Of a stretch of 64,000 nucleotides of DNA, positions 33,314-44,200 are shown piece by piece. Location: positions 24,370 through 88,369 of the forward strand of contig CAICTM010000230.1 of NCBI GenBank assembly GCA_903772945.1, written 5' to 3'. The DNA is from Seminavis robusta. Taxonomy: Eukaryota; Bacillariophyta; Bacillariophyceae; Naviculales; Naviculaceae. Under the pieces are notes generated by a model that ran no database searches, was not told the origin of the DNA, and saw only the letters and a program-made list of their open reading frames with translations. The translations under genes were made by a program, and so were the position numbers. Each line of letters opens with the position of its first letter. The first letter of the stretch is position 1.

Positions 33314-35970
33314 CTACCACACACTTGCCATGCTCAAGTCTTGGGTGGCAAGCACGTCGTAAACACAGGATTTGATTTCTTCAGCATCTGCCAAATGCTT
33401 GCAGGCCTTGTCAGCATCAGCCTCAGTCAAGCTGGACTCAGCCAGGCGGCGCTTGCGGAGCTTCTGAGCCGCTTTGAAAGCAGGAGGCATGACACACTTG
33501 CGCCCAACAACAGCTCCCTCATAGGAGTGGAACAGTTTGGGCTCGCTGCCAAGCACCTGCCACTCTTGCCCAAACTCGATGTAGTCTTGAATGAAAGTCT
33601 TGCCATCACGGGCAAGCCTCTTGCCGTTTTGGTCGTGACTCCCAAGAAGACCCAGAGAGTTCTCATAGTTCGAGGAGTCCTTCCAGTCCACATCAATCTT
33701 CACAAAGCTCTTGAACGTCTTGAAGACAATGAACTCCTTGTGTGAATCTTTGCCCGTCACCAAATAAACAAGGGCTTCGCGAACATTGGGTCCATGCTCC
33801 TTGTAACGGACCATGAAACCACCAAGATCAGCTCGGAGCATATTCTTGCCCACTTGCTTGGGGGCTGCTTCGCCATTGATCCAGAGCCAATTGTCACTGC
33901 TAGGATCAGCCTTGATCTCCAAGGAGGCATCACCAATCCTGATGGCAGCAGACTCAACAGAGCTCCAGAAATCTTCAATCTTGGTGCGAATGTGAATATC
34001 CATTCCCAAGCCGTTGCCGAAGTCAGGGTTATGCAGGAGTACAAGATCACATTCACCGTGGTAGTCATAGAGTTCTCCACCAAAGGTCTGCGGAAAACAT
34101 TGAAAAGCATGAAGGAAAGATTTAGGTTGAACCCCGACAGAAGAGAAGAACAATGCAAGGAACAAAACACCAAACGCTTACCTTGAAATGAGGATCACCC
34201 TGGACGAAGACATGTTCAGTGGCAACATCACCTGGGGACGGGCCATCCGGTGCGGGTGGTGGTGTCGTGGGGCTTGCCACTGGGGAAGCCTCTGGTGTAG
34301 CAGTTGGAGAGCCGGTTGGGGCTTCGGTGGGTGAGGCTGTTGGGGCTCCGGTGGGCGAGGCTGTAGGGGATCCAGTGGGTGGGGATACATTGACTCCACA
34401 CCACTCGCCGTTACAGTTTCCCTCACAGTTTGATTGAAGCTTGCTGCACCAGCCACCGGCTTGTTGGCCACCGCATCCACTGCCATTAGTGACGCAGTAT
34501 CCGGTGGGTGTAGCTGGGGTAGGCGCAGGCGCCGCGGGTGTGGGTGCTGGGTTCCCGGGATTGCACCAATTTCCATTACAGTTTCCCTCACAGTTTGATT
34601 GAAGCTTGTTGCACCAGGTACCGGCTAGTTCACCATCACATCCATTGCCATACTTGACGCAGTATCCTCCGGTGGGTGTAGCTGGGGTAGGTGCCGGTGC
34701 GGCGGGAGTGGGTGCTGGGTTTGTGGGCTCCTTATAACAGTCTGCTCCTACACAGTTGACACAGATTTCAATGTGGCTGATGTCTGCAATGTTACCGCCA
34801 CTGTTGGTGGCAGCAAAAAAATTGCCGCCATTGTTCGTGTTATCATAGAGAACACCACCGTTTCCACCCTTCATCTTGATGGCCAAGTTGGAATCCCCCT
34901 CGCCACTCCAAGAAATGGTGGCGGACTTGTCAGAATTGCACTGTACTGTGACACTGATCTTATCAGCAATGCCACAAGACCCCTTGACTTGACCATTGCT
35001 GATGGCATCAAGAGTGAAAGAACCACCTTGGCAACCATTCATCTTCCACCCATAATCAAATCCAAAGGGAGGAGAAGATCCTCCTGAGACACACTGGGGA
35101 TTACCACTGTATGTTCCATAGCTCACTCCAGAGGGAACTGGGTCTGCTCCACAGCCAGAGGTGGAACCTGTCTTGTCGTCGGTAGTAGATGGGTCTGTGC
35201 CGGATCCACAATTAATCGTACCTGTAAAGGTATCACCGTGCAGCTGAAGGCTTCCAGCTTGGGCATCAAGCTCCTTGGCATAGATGGCACCGTCCACATA
35301 GCCAGCTCCATTCAGGACAATAACCTTGGCGTTTGGGGCAATGATGGTTGGACCAAACTGGCGGCCTCCTGCATCTGCAATGTAAATGTCATCGTAAGTA
35401 TTGAAGACAGCAAGCGTGAGACCATCGTCATTGCCGTCGCCACCAGGGACGAAGTCATCGACAGTGTAGGGTCGAGAGCTTCCACCGGAAGTGTACACAA
35501 CAACATTTGTGCTGTTCTGGGCATGGGTGGCAATGTAGTTCATCCGTTCATACAAGTTATCAGCAAAGCAGCTGTCTCCGTATTGTACTCCACTGTTAAA
35601 GTTGAAGGTACATTGTCCCTGCTTCTCCTTGATGTACGACTTGGTTTTATCCACAGTAGCACTCTCATTGGGACTTCCATCGGTTCTACGATATGAAGAA
35701 GAGGCAAATGAAGTGAGACTGACTGGCCAACGAGACCATGCAACCTGACACAGCTTATCGATCTACTTACAGAGTACCACCAACGGCAATACCGTAGTAC
35801 ATGCTATGGGCAGCAATATTGGCATTCCCAAAGGTGACTACTGAGTAGCTGAATGCAGCAGGGGGAATGGCACAAACCTCTGTTGCGATATCAGCAGGGC
35901 ATGGATCATTAGCACTGGCCACCATCATGGTGCTTGCCAGTAGGAGGGTGATCAAGTTGAGTCTCGTCAT
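33314..35970 (-). CDS. Adhesin-like protein B: choice-of-anchor A, Cys modules, PT linker, GDPH/VWD-like domain
   Basis: Exons 35970-35771, 35685-34182 and 34087-33314, about 825 aa, frame intact throughout. The signal peptide (ending VASA) and the choice-of-anchor-A domain (GIAVGGTL|TDGS, FGPTIIAPNAKVIVL, AKELDAQAGSLQLHGDTF) match genes A and C. A second beta domain ends SHIEICV. Two Cys modules of the C-x-G-x-W-C type (NCEGNCNGNWC and NCEGNCNGEWC) are linked by Pro/Ala-Pro-Thr repeats, then PT linkers. GDPHFK lies at the end of exon 2 and TFGGELYDYHGECDLVLL opens exon 3; the intron thus interrupts the motif region itself. It lacks the 303-bp repeats of gene A. Predicted to be a secreted, cell-surface or trail adhesin. 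Confidence 0.85.
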
Positions 35971-36780
35971 TGTTGATGTAGGGTTGTTGGTTGCTGTTTG
36001 CTTTGGTTGCTAGCAGTTTAAAAGGACCTCTAAAAAGGAAGAAGTGAGCACAAATCGTTGAGCATCGAAAGATCCGCTTTGGCTTGACCAGAGCATCTCT
36101 TGGGCTGCATCCAAGCAAGACATCCAGATTTCTGGTTGGGAGTTTCGAACGATTGCCTGATGACTTGGCGCCACAATTGACGGTCCCTTCCAGTTTTCAA
36201 TTGCTAGTAGACCTATGACTGCCAGGTACAGTACACCCGGTAGCTACTCGAGAGCTAGAAAGATGCCAAGACGCCAACAATAATATTGTGTGTAAGAGGT
36301 CTTTTCAAAGTCGCTTGTAGCAGAATCCACGGTCTGCTTCATGTTCTCAGGTTTGGCACCAGTGCTGTGCCGCTACCGGTACGTTGTTCCGGCGTTCCGG
36401 ACTGTTCATGTCATCATAAACATATTGCGAGAGAGCACTTTGGAGTCGCGAGCTAGTATACTTTATGAATCAGTACACAAAAGTGTTCAACCTTTGAACT
36501 TGGAATGTCCAGTCATATGTTATTAGATTTATTGCCAGATCTCTGAGATCCCACAACATCAAACCACATCATAGAGTATCATAGCAGCTTCATTGCTGAC
36601 GTGCACATCATGTGTGCCGATTCGATTCCCCACCCCGCCAAGACTTATTTCGTACGAATGTACTCAGTACAAGACTTAGTAGTGAAGTAGTGTTAAACTT
36701 CGCATGACCAGTAGGAAAATGAGAATTAATGGAGATGACTTGGTTTCTCCTTCTTCAGTCCTCTTCTGAGATCCAAGTCA
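33314..36780 (-). repeat. Segmental duplication copy containing gene B and its promoter
   Basis: Matches 38370-42660. Outside the coding parts, the shared blocks include GCTTTGGTTGCTAGCA, GAAGTGAGCACAAAT, CAGATTTCTGGTTGGGA, AGAGGTCTTTTCAAAGTC and CCTCTTCTGAGATCCAAGTC, in the same order upstream of each start codon. Confidence 0.75.
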
Positions 36781-38369
36781 AACAACTTACAGGTGAGGAA
36801 CACTGAGGAAACCAGCGGCTATGCATACTAGTACCGGTAACCGGTAACCAGCAAACAGCAAACCCCTTTTATTCACTGTGATGCTGCCATTAAATTTTGG
36901 CTATGCATATTCACTGCAGCGCTGCAGCGTGTGGATGGGTCAATTACGTCTGTACTGGTACCGGTAGGCATATGTCATACCGGTAGCTGTCGACGTCAAT
37001 TCCGGGTTGGTTGCCATGACTCGACTCGACTCGACTATAAGCGCATCAATGTGGTAGCACACATGCTCCAATTAGAGTGGCTGCCACCAAGAAGCCAACC
37101 ACTCATTGCTGCCAAAGAGGACAATGGTGTCCTTTTTTTCGAATGAACGGCAAGTCGCTACGGCTCCTAGCCACGGCTACTATTGATACGGCTACTACTA
37201 CTAGTCGATGCCAATGTTGGTATGGCTGGAGCTTTGTTGTTTGTCGATCGATCGATCGTCGGTCTTTTTCATTGTGCTTTCACGATCGCCACAGATTGCT
37301 GGCTGCCACCGACTGACTGTTGGCTCTTCCATGAGTTTTTAAAAACTGGATCGATCGGCCTGTCCCCTCTGTTGCCGCCTTATGACTCACCATGGTAGCC
37401 ACCGACTGACTGGCACCACCGACTGTGGTTCCTCCTACCGGTACTCCTCCGACTGCGGCCGTTGTCGCCGTCTTCGAACGCTTCCAGCCCATGGTCGCGA
37501 TTTTTCGATTTCGACAACAACAACAAAAAAAACCTTACGTCTTCGACGGATCCCCCCTACTGGGCTTGCAGGATGGACGAGCCCGGATGCACCGAACAAT
37601 GGGCTGGTTGTGGATCAGAGGACAATGTCGTAAGGTAGCTTCAATGGGACCCAGCACGTATGTATACTCCTCCTGATATCAGGAGCAGGGGAGGGTGTTG
37701 GAGAGGGGTGTGGTCGCTCTGTTAGTGGTTCTTGTCGATGGTGTTCTTGTGGCTGTGCGTTTGATGTCTTTTTCTTTTTAGGGCTAGTGGTGGAAGGTGG
37801 ATTGGATTGGGGTGCTGTACGGTAGGGCTTGGCTTGGCGCTATCATCGCAAGGCTGGTTGCTGCTTATGTAGTACGAGGCTTTGCAGGATCGATCCAAGG
37901 GGAGGAGGTGCTAAAATTCGCGAAGATACAATCTGATGACACAGTCAAAAACAAGCTCCAGAGCGTCCATTCGACTGCTGCCACTGCCAATACAGACAGT
38001 GGCAACACTATGAACAAGGTTAGTAGGCTCGGTTTGGTCTCCAATGGCATCGTATCTTGGTGATTCGATTTCATCAACAGACCCGCACCTCGAAACAGTA
38101 ATGGAAAGTTGTTATGGCCATGGAAATGGCGGACGACACACTGGACGTCCACGGAAGCATCCTCGATTGCGCAAGGAAAACGGCGCTACGCCTCTGGGGG
38201 CGCTTGCTTGCTAAAAACACCGAAGAACACAATTGCGAAGCTCACATTAAAAACTGCGACATGCAAACCCCTCTAATAAATAATCTCAATTACTGCTTTA
38301 AAAGAGCTATGCAACAGCTACCTTCGTCACACAACCAAATGGGTACTGCACACAACATCCAACTACCTA
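35971..38369. other. Intergenic region between adhesin-like genes B and C
   Basis: The first ~800 bp match the upstream region of gene C (same order of blocks, see the duplication entry). 36800-38369 has only short frames without protein character, with palindromic GATCGATCGATC (37245-37258) and ACCGGT runs. Confidence 0.55.
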
Positions 38370-41300
38370 TTACCAAGCACTGGCCAAGTTCAAGTCTTGG
38401 GTGGCAAGGACATCATAGACACAAGCATCCTTCTCTGCGGCATCCACCAAGTGGTTGCAAGCAGCCTCGGCTTCTTCACGTGGCATACCCTCAGCAAGGC
38501 GGCGTTTGCGAAGAGCCTGTTTAGCACCACCCGTATCAGGAAGGATGCACTTATTGGGTGGCAGCACAGCTCCATCATAACTGTGGAACAGCTGGGGCTC
38601 AGTAGCCAGCACCTGCCATTCCTGGCCAAAGGCATTGAGGTCCGTAATGGCCTCTCCGTCACGACCGAGGCGAGCTCCGTTGTGAGCATGACTTCCCAGA
38701 AGCCCAGTAGAACCATAATAGTTCTCACTGTCCTTCCAGTCAATGTCAACACGAACAAAGGACTTGAAAGTCTTCAGGATGATGACTTCCTTTACACCTT
38801 CCAAGTAAATGTTGACTTGACGAGTGAGCCCAAACTTGCCATCAGTCTCCTTGTAGCGCACCATGAATCCAGAAAGACCAGCATGGTTCCACTTTCCATC
38901 CTGCAAGTCTCCATTGACTTGTCCATTGATCCAAAGCCAGTCCTTTCCATTGTCATTGGCAAAGATCTCAAGACTGCTATCTCCAATGCGGACAGCAGCA
39001 GACTCTACAGATGACCACCAGTCAGTAATCTTGGTTCGAATGTGGACGTCCATGCCCAGCTTGTTCTTGAATTCAGGATTGCGAAGCAGGACAAGATCAC
39101 ACTCTCCATGGAAGTCATAGAGCTCTCCGCCGAAAGTCTTGAAGTGGGGATCTCCACGAGCTGAAAACAAGGAAAGGAAGGAAAATGTAATGAGCCAACC
39201 GGAAAGGGACAAAGAAGATCAACATGGCATCATCAAAGTACTTACTGAACACCAAGTCAGTGGTCACATCAGTGCTGTCTTGGTCATCTGGGCACTGAGC
39301 AAAAGCACAAGTGGGGAGAATCCTTTTGACAACAGTTCCATCATCACAGGTGTGCTCTTCACATGGGTCACACACGAAATCACAGTTTTCATTCACGACA
39401 CCATTAGCACCTCCATTCGGATTGGCAACAGACTGGCTTCCAGGGAAATAGTTAGGTCTCTTGTTGACACCATTGTTTTGGTTGAAGTTAGCTAGACCAC
39501 CTTGACCATTGTTGTCCTCACCAATGGCATAGCGGTCTACAGTTTTCGGAGTCCAGCCATTGCCAGCGTTTCCGTGACAAACATTAACCCGTTTACATTC
39601 ACCATCCTTGTTCATCAAGTCAGCACCCTTCAACGAATTGATTTGACCAACATCACCGCAGGAAGGGAAATCAATACCTCTATCAGCAATTTCCCACAAG
39701 TTTAAACCATCCCAAGGATTCTTGGTTCCACAGGATGGACTATCAGGAACTCCAGACTTGCTGGTAGGCGCTGCAGTGGGTGTAGCAGTGGGCACTGTAG
39801 TTGGCTCTACACACACAACAGACATGCAAGCANNNNNAGTAGGCTCTACGCACACAACAGACATGCAAGCATCTGTGTGATAAGCCACCACAACTCCATC
39901 AGCGCACTGAGCAATGTAACTGTCGTATGCAGAGCCATCACAACAAGTTTCCGTTCCATAAGCACACTCCAAGCTTCCAAAGCCACAGGCACTGCCAGGG
40001 TTGGGCTGCTCATCAGGACAAGTAGTAGGAAGGGTTGGGCTCCCTGTAGGACCAGCAGTGGGTGTACCGGTTGGGGCTGCGGTTGGAGAACCGGTGGGTG
40101 CTGCAGTTGGTGTAGCAGTTGGAGATCCGGTAGGACCAGCAGTGGGTGTATCAGTCGGAGAGCTGGTGGGTGCTGCAGTTGGGGCTCCTGTGGGTGGGAC
40201 TGCAGAGACTCCACACCATTGACCATTACAGTTTCCCTCACAGTTTGATTGAAGCTGGTTGCACCAGTCTCCTCCCTCTTCAACACCATTGCAGCCATTG
40301 TAGTTACAGTATCCTCCGGTGGGTGTTGCTGGGGTAGGTGCCGGCCCTCCGGAACCACACCATTGACCATTACAGTTTCCCTCACAGTTTGATTGAAGCT
40401 TGTTGCACCAGTCTCCTCCCTCTTCAACACCATTGCAGCCATTGTAGTTACAGTATCCTCCGGTGGGTGTAGCTGGGGTAGGTGCCGGTGCGACGGGAGT
40501 GGGTGCTGGGTTTGTGGGCTCCTTATAACAGTCTGCTCCTACACAGTTGACACAGATTTCAATGTGGCTGATGTCTGCAATGTTACCGCCACTGTTGGTG
40601 GCAGCAAAAAAATTGCCACCATTGTTCGTGTTATCATAGAGAACACCACCGTTTCCACCCTTCATCTTGATGGCCAAGTTGGAATCACCCTCACCACTCC
40701 AAGAAATGGTGGCGGACTTGTCAGAATTGCACTGTACTGTGACGCTGATCTTATCAGCAATGCCACAAGACCCCTTGACTTGACCATTGCTGATGGCATC
40801 AAGAGTGAAAGAACCACCTTGGCAACCATTCATCTTCCACCCATAATCAAATCCAAAGGGAGGAGAAGATCCTCCTGAGACACACTGGGGATTACCACTG
40901 TATGTTCCGTAGCTCATCCCAGAGGGAACTGGGTCAGCTCCACAGCCAGAGGTGGAGCCTGTCTTGTCGTCCGTAGTGGATGGGTCTGTGCCGGATCCAC
41001 AATTAATGGTCCCTGTAAAGGTATCGCCGTGCAGCTGAAGGTTTCCAGCTTGAGCATCAAGCTCCTTGGCATAGATGGCGCCATCAACATAGCCAGCTCC
41101 ATCGAGGACAATAACCTTGGCGTTTGGGGCAATGATGGTTGGACCAAACTGGCGGCCTGCATAGTCTGCAATGTAAATGTCATCGTATGTATTGAAGACA
41201 GCGAGCGTGAGACCATCGTCATTGCCGTCGCCACCAGGAACGAAGTCATCGACAGTGTAGGGTCGAGAGCTTCCACCGGAAGTGTACACAACAACATTTG

Positions 41301-41771
41301 TGCTGTTCTGGGCATGGGTGGCAATGTAGTTCATCCGGTCATACAAGTTATCAGCAAAGCAGCTGTCTCCAGTTTGTTTGCCACCGTTGAAGTTGAAGGA
41401 ACATTTTCCCTTCATCTCCTTGATGTATGACTTGGTTTTATCCACAGTAGCACTCTCGTTGGGGCTTCCATCGGTTCTACGGAATGAGTGGAAAGTGGTG
41501 AATGAAGTGAGATTGACCGACAGAGGTCCGACATGATCATGCCACCTGACACAGCTTATCGATCTACTTACAGAGTACCACCAACGGCAATACCGTAGTA
41601 CATGCTATGGGCAGCAATATTGGCATCCCCAAAGGTGACCACTGAGTAGCTGAATGCAGCAGGGGGAATGGCACAAACCTCTGTTGCGATATCAGCAGGG
41701 CATGGATCATTAGCATTGGCCACCATCACGGTGCTTACCAGTAGGAGGGTGATCAAGTTGAGTCTCGTCAT
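38370..41771 (-). CDS. Adhesin-like protein C: choice-of-anchor A, Cys modules, PT repeats, CHxxG domain, GDPH/VWD-like domain (contains assembly gap)
   Basis: Exons 41771-41572, 41476-39246 and 39160-38370, about 1,073 aa including five unknown bases. The N-terminal two thirds are nearly identical to gene B: signal peptide, choice-of-anchor-A domain, SHIEICV domain and two Cys modules of the YCNYNGCNG...NCEGNCNGQWC type. It then has the same CPDEQPNP...VVCVEPT Cys-rich unit as gene A, interrupted by Ns. A domain not present in A or B follows (KRVNVCHGNAGNGW, NGGANGVVNENCDF, CEEHTCDDGTV), then RGDPHFKTFGGELYDFHGECDLVLL and the VWD-like end. Its second intron is 85 bp and sits before GDPH, unlike gene B. 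Predicted secreted adhesin. Confidence 0.83.
39833..39837. other. Assembly gap (5 N) in Cys-rich repeat
   Basis: The bases on both sides carry the same ACAACAGACATGCAAGC repeat end, so the gap probably hides one or more collapsed copies of the roughly 300-bp unit seen in gene A. Confidence 0.9.
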
Positions 41772-44200
41772 TGTTGTTGATGTCGGGTTGTTTGTTGCTG
41801 TTTGCTTTGGTTGCTAGCAATTTAGAAGAACCTCTAGAAGAAGAAGTGAGCACAAATGGTTCCGGTTTTGGTTTGACCAGAGCGGCTCTTGCTCTCCTCC
41901 AAGCAAGACAGCCAGATCACCCAGATTTCTGGTTGGGATTTTCGAAGGATTGCCTCAATCATAGATGCCTTGGCGCGACGAAGGCCCAAAGAGTTTTTCA
42001 ATTGCCACTGGTGCATCATCAGATTGGCTAGAAAGATGCCACGATGCCAAAGATGTTGCGTGAAGAGGTCTTTTCAAAGTCTCGTAGTTTGCTGGGTTAC
42101 TACCTCGACGAACCTCGACGAGTAGAATCCACGGTACTAATACGCTCGTCGGTCTACGTACGTTCTGAGATTCAGGCCAGTCTGTAATATTATTAATACA
42201 GTAGTCTTATTTGCTCGGAAATTCTGCACACAACTTCATGTCCTGTTGCCGGTTACCGGTATTCCTCAAGATTTATTGGTACGAATGTACTCAGTACCGC
42301 TGCTACATGTACACAAACTACAGTCGTACCTAGTGAAGCTAAAGTGATCAACTTTGCACGTGAATTGTCGCTAATGTCCCCAGTCCCCAGCTCTAGAGAT
42401 CTACTCTGTCGGCCGTACGTACACATGACACTGTGGACGTGTGGACCACTGGTAGAAATAATTTTCAGAACATCAAAAGCATGTTCAACATGTCTTCGCC
42501 GAGCTTCGCCGAGCTTCGCCGCCAAGATTTAAAGGAATGTACTCATTAACTCTAGTGACGCATAACGCATAAATATTAACACGAAGAAACCGAGAATTAA
42601 AGGAAAAGACTTGGCTTCTCCTTAAAATGTCCTCTTCTGAGATCCAAGTCGATCGTACTGGTACTGAGTGCAGAGTGCAGTAAATCGCAAACATGCAGTC
42701 AGTAGACTACCATGGTACGGACTATTGGAGTGGCGACCACTTTCTTACCTGGCAAACATATTATTATTCACTTGTGTTGGTCAGTTTTTCCACCACCACA
42801 TACATAATCTGATACCGGTAGCGGCAACTCCCAAGCACCAAGCTGGCTAGCACGCTCGCACGAGCTACGATTGGAGGGATCGACCATTAGTCTACAAGTG
42901 AATTGTCACACCCACCAGCCACACCTGCCTCCAACAGTCACAAACCCATCGAACAAATAAATGTATTCACCTCTGGGACAGCACTCGGAAAGCCAAGGAC
43001 TCTGGAGAAACTGTTCCAGCTTCCAGCAAGCAAAACCTTTTATTCACCCTCCAACCTCCAACTGGCTGGAGCGAGGTGAGAAAAGATCCAGTAGCTCCAG
43101 TTTACCATACAGTTGTCGCTCTAGAGTAGCTGATGGAAGAGCCCTCTCGTCCGGGTCCGATGGGAAGGAAGCAACCGGGTGAGCGCTGCGTTGGTTGTCG
43201 TATCAATTTGACAGTGTACTCAGTACTCAGAGGCGAGCTGAACGGAATTATTGGGTCATACTGCTCAGTAACCAGAGAGTTCAGTTCACCCTCATCATCG
43301 CGTTCATGAGCGGTGCCAGGTGTTGTCCTTTGCTCCAAGAACACTTGCCACTGACGGTTGCCGACTTCCAAACCAGTGCCTGCTGTGTTGTTACAATCGC
43401 GCAAGTCGAAACTCTCCAGTTCACTGTAGCGTAAAAAGAGAGATTCGGTTGAGATTCAGAGATCCCGCGACTCGACTCGACTCCGCTACTTGAGATTTTT
43501 GGCTACGTTAGTCTACCGGTAGGCTGCGCCATGAAGTACAAAAGTAAAAGGACCAGCTAGTGTAGCAGTGCGGAAGCATTTCCACGCATAGCCAGAAAGA
43601 GTCGATGCCAACAAGAGAAAAGTAGAGCCTAATGGATCGCAGCATGCCCCAAGCAATCTTTCCGTGACCCATCACCGCATAGCTACTGGAGCACATCGGC
43701 AAGGACCAAGGAACCTATGCATACCTGCAGTATGGAAGAACAATAAGCAAACGAATCACTAACACAAGTGTATTGAATCGAATCGAATCAAGCAAAGTCA
43801 AGCCCTCAGGCCTCAGTGTTGGTCCTCGATATTATGTGGCCCCTGATCCCACGGAACCTAGACTCTAGTCCCGAATTTGGCCTCTGCTTTCCTGAGACTG
43901 GCCCCTCGCCGGCTCCCGCAGTACATGTAGTTTTAGGTTCGAGCCAAAATCAGAACGAACACCGGCATGTTTGGCGTCGAGCATACCGGCATTCCGCCAG
44001 CATTTCGTAGTCTAACTAGCTAGCTACTTGGCAGTGCGGTATCTTTCTTGGATCCATCTCTTTTTGCTCGTTCCTCGAGGTCACCATCGCCCAGCATCTG
44101 GCAAGGTTATCCATCATCTTTTGGCCCTTTCGTAGTTCGCCACAAGGAAAAGAAAACAACAGCGGCGACATCAAGTTTCAGGAGAGTTTTCCGAGCAACC
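41772..44200. other. Intergenic region
   Basis: The first ~900 bp are the duplicated upstream region of gene C. The rest (42660-44200) has no protein-like frame; it is rich in short palindromes (ACCGGT at 42250 and 42815, CTAGCTAGCTA at 44012-44025). Confidence 0.5.

Larger units (their letters stand above)
38370..42660 (-). repeat. Segmental duplication copy containing gene C and its promoter
   Basis: Partner of the copy at 33314-36780. The upstream blocks lie at about 41775-41870, 41920-42000, 42030-42080 and 42595-42650. The copies differ by small indels, by the middle of the coding region and in the second intron. Confidence 0.75.

Noticed and set aside
37380-37680. Two overlapping 83-codon frames
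   Set aside because: No domain, no conserved start context and biased composition; they look like chance open frames in GC-balanced intergenic DNA.
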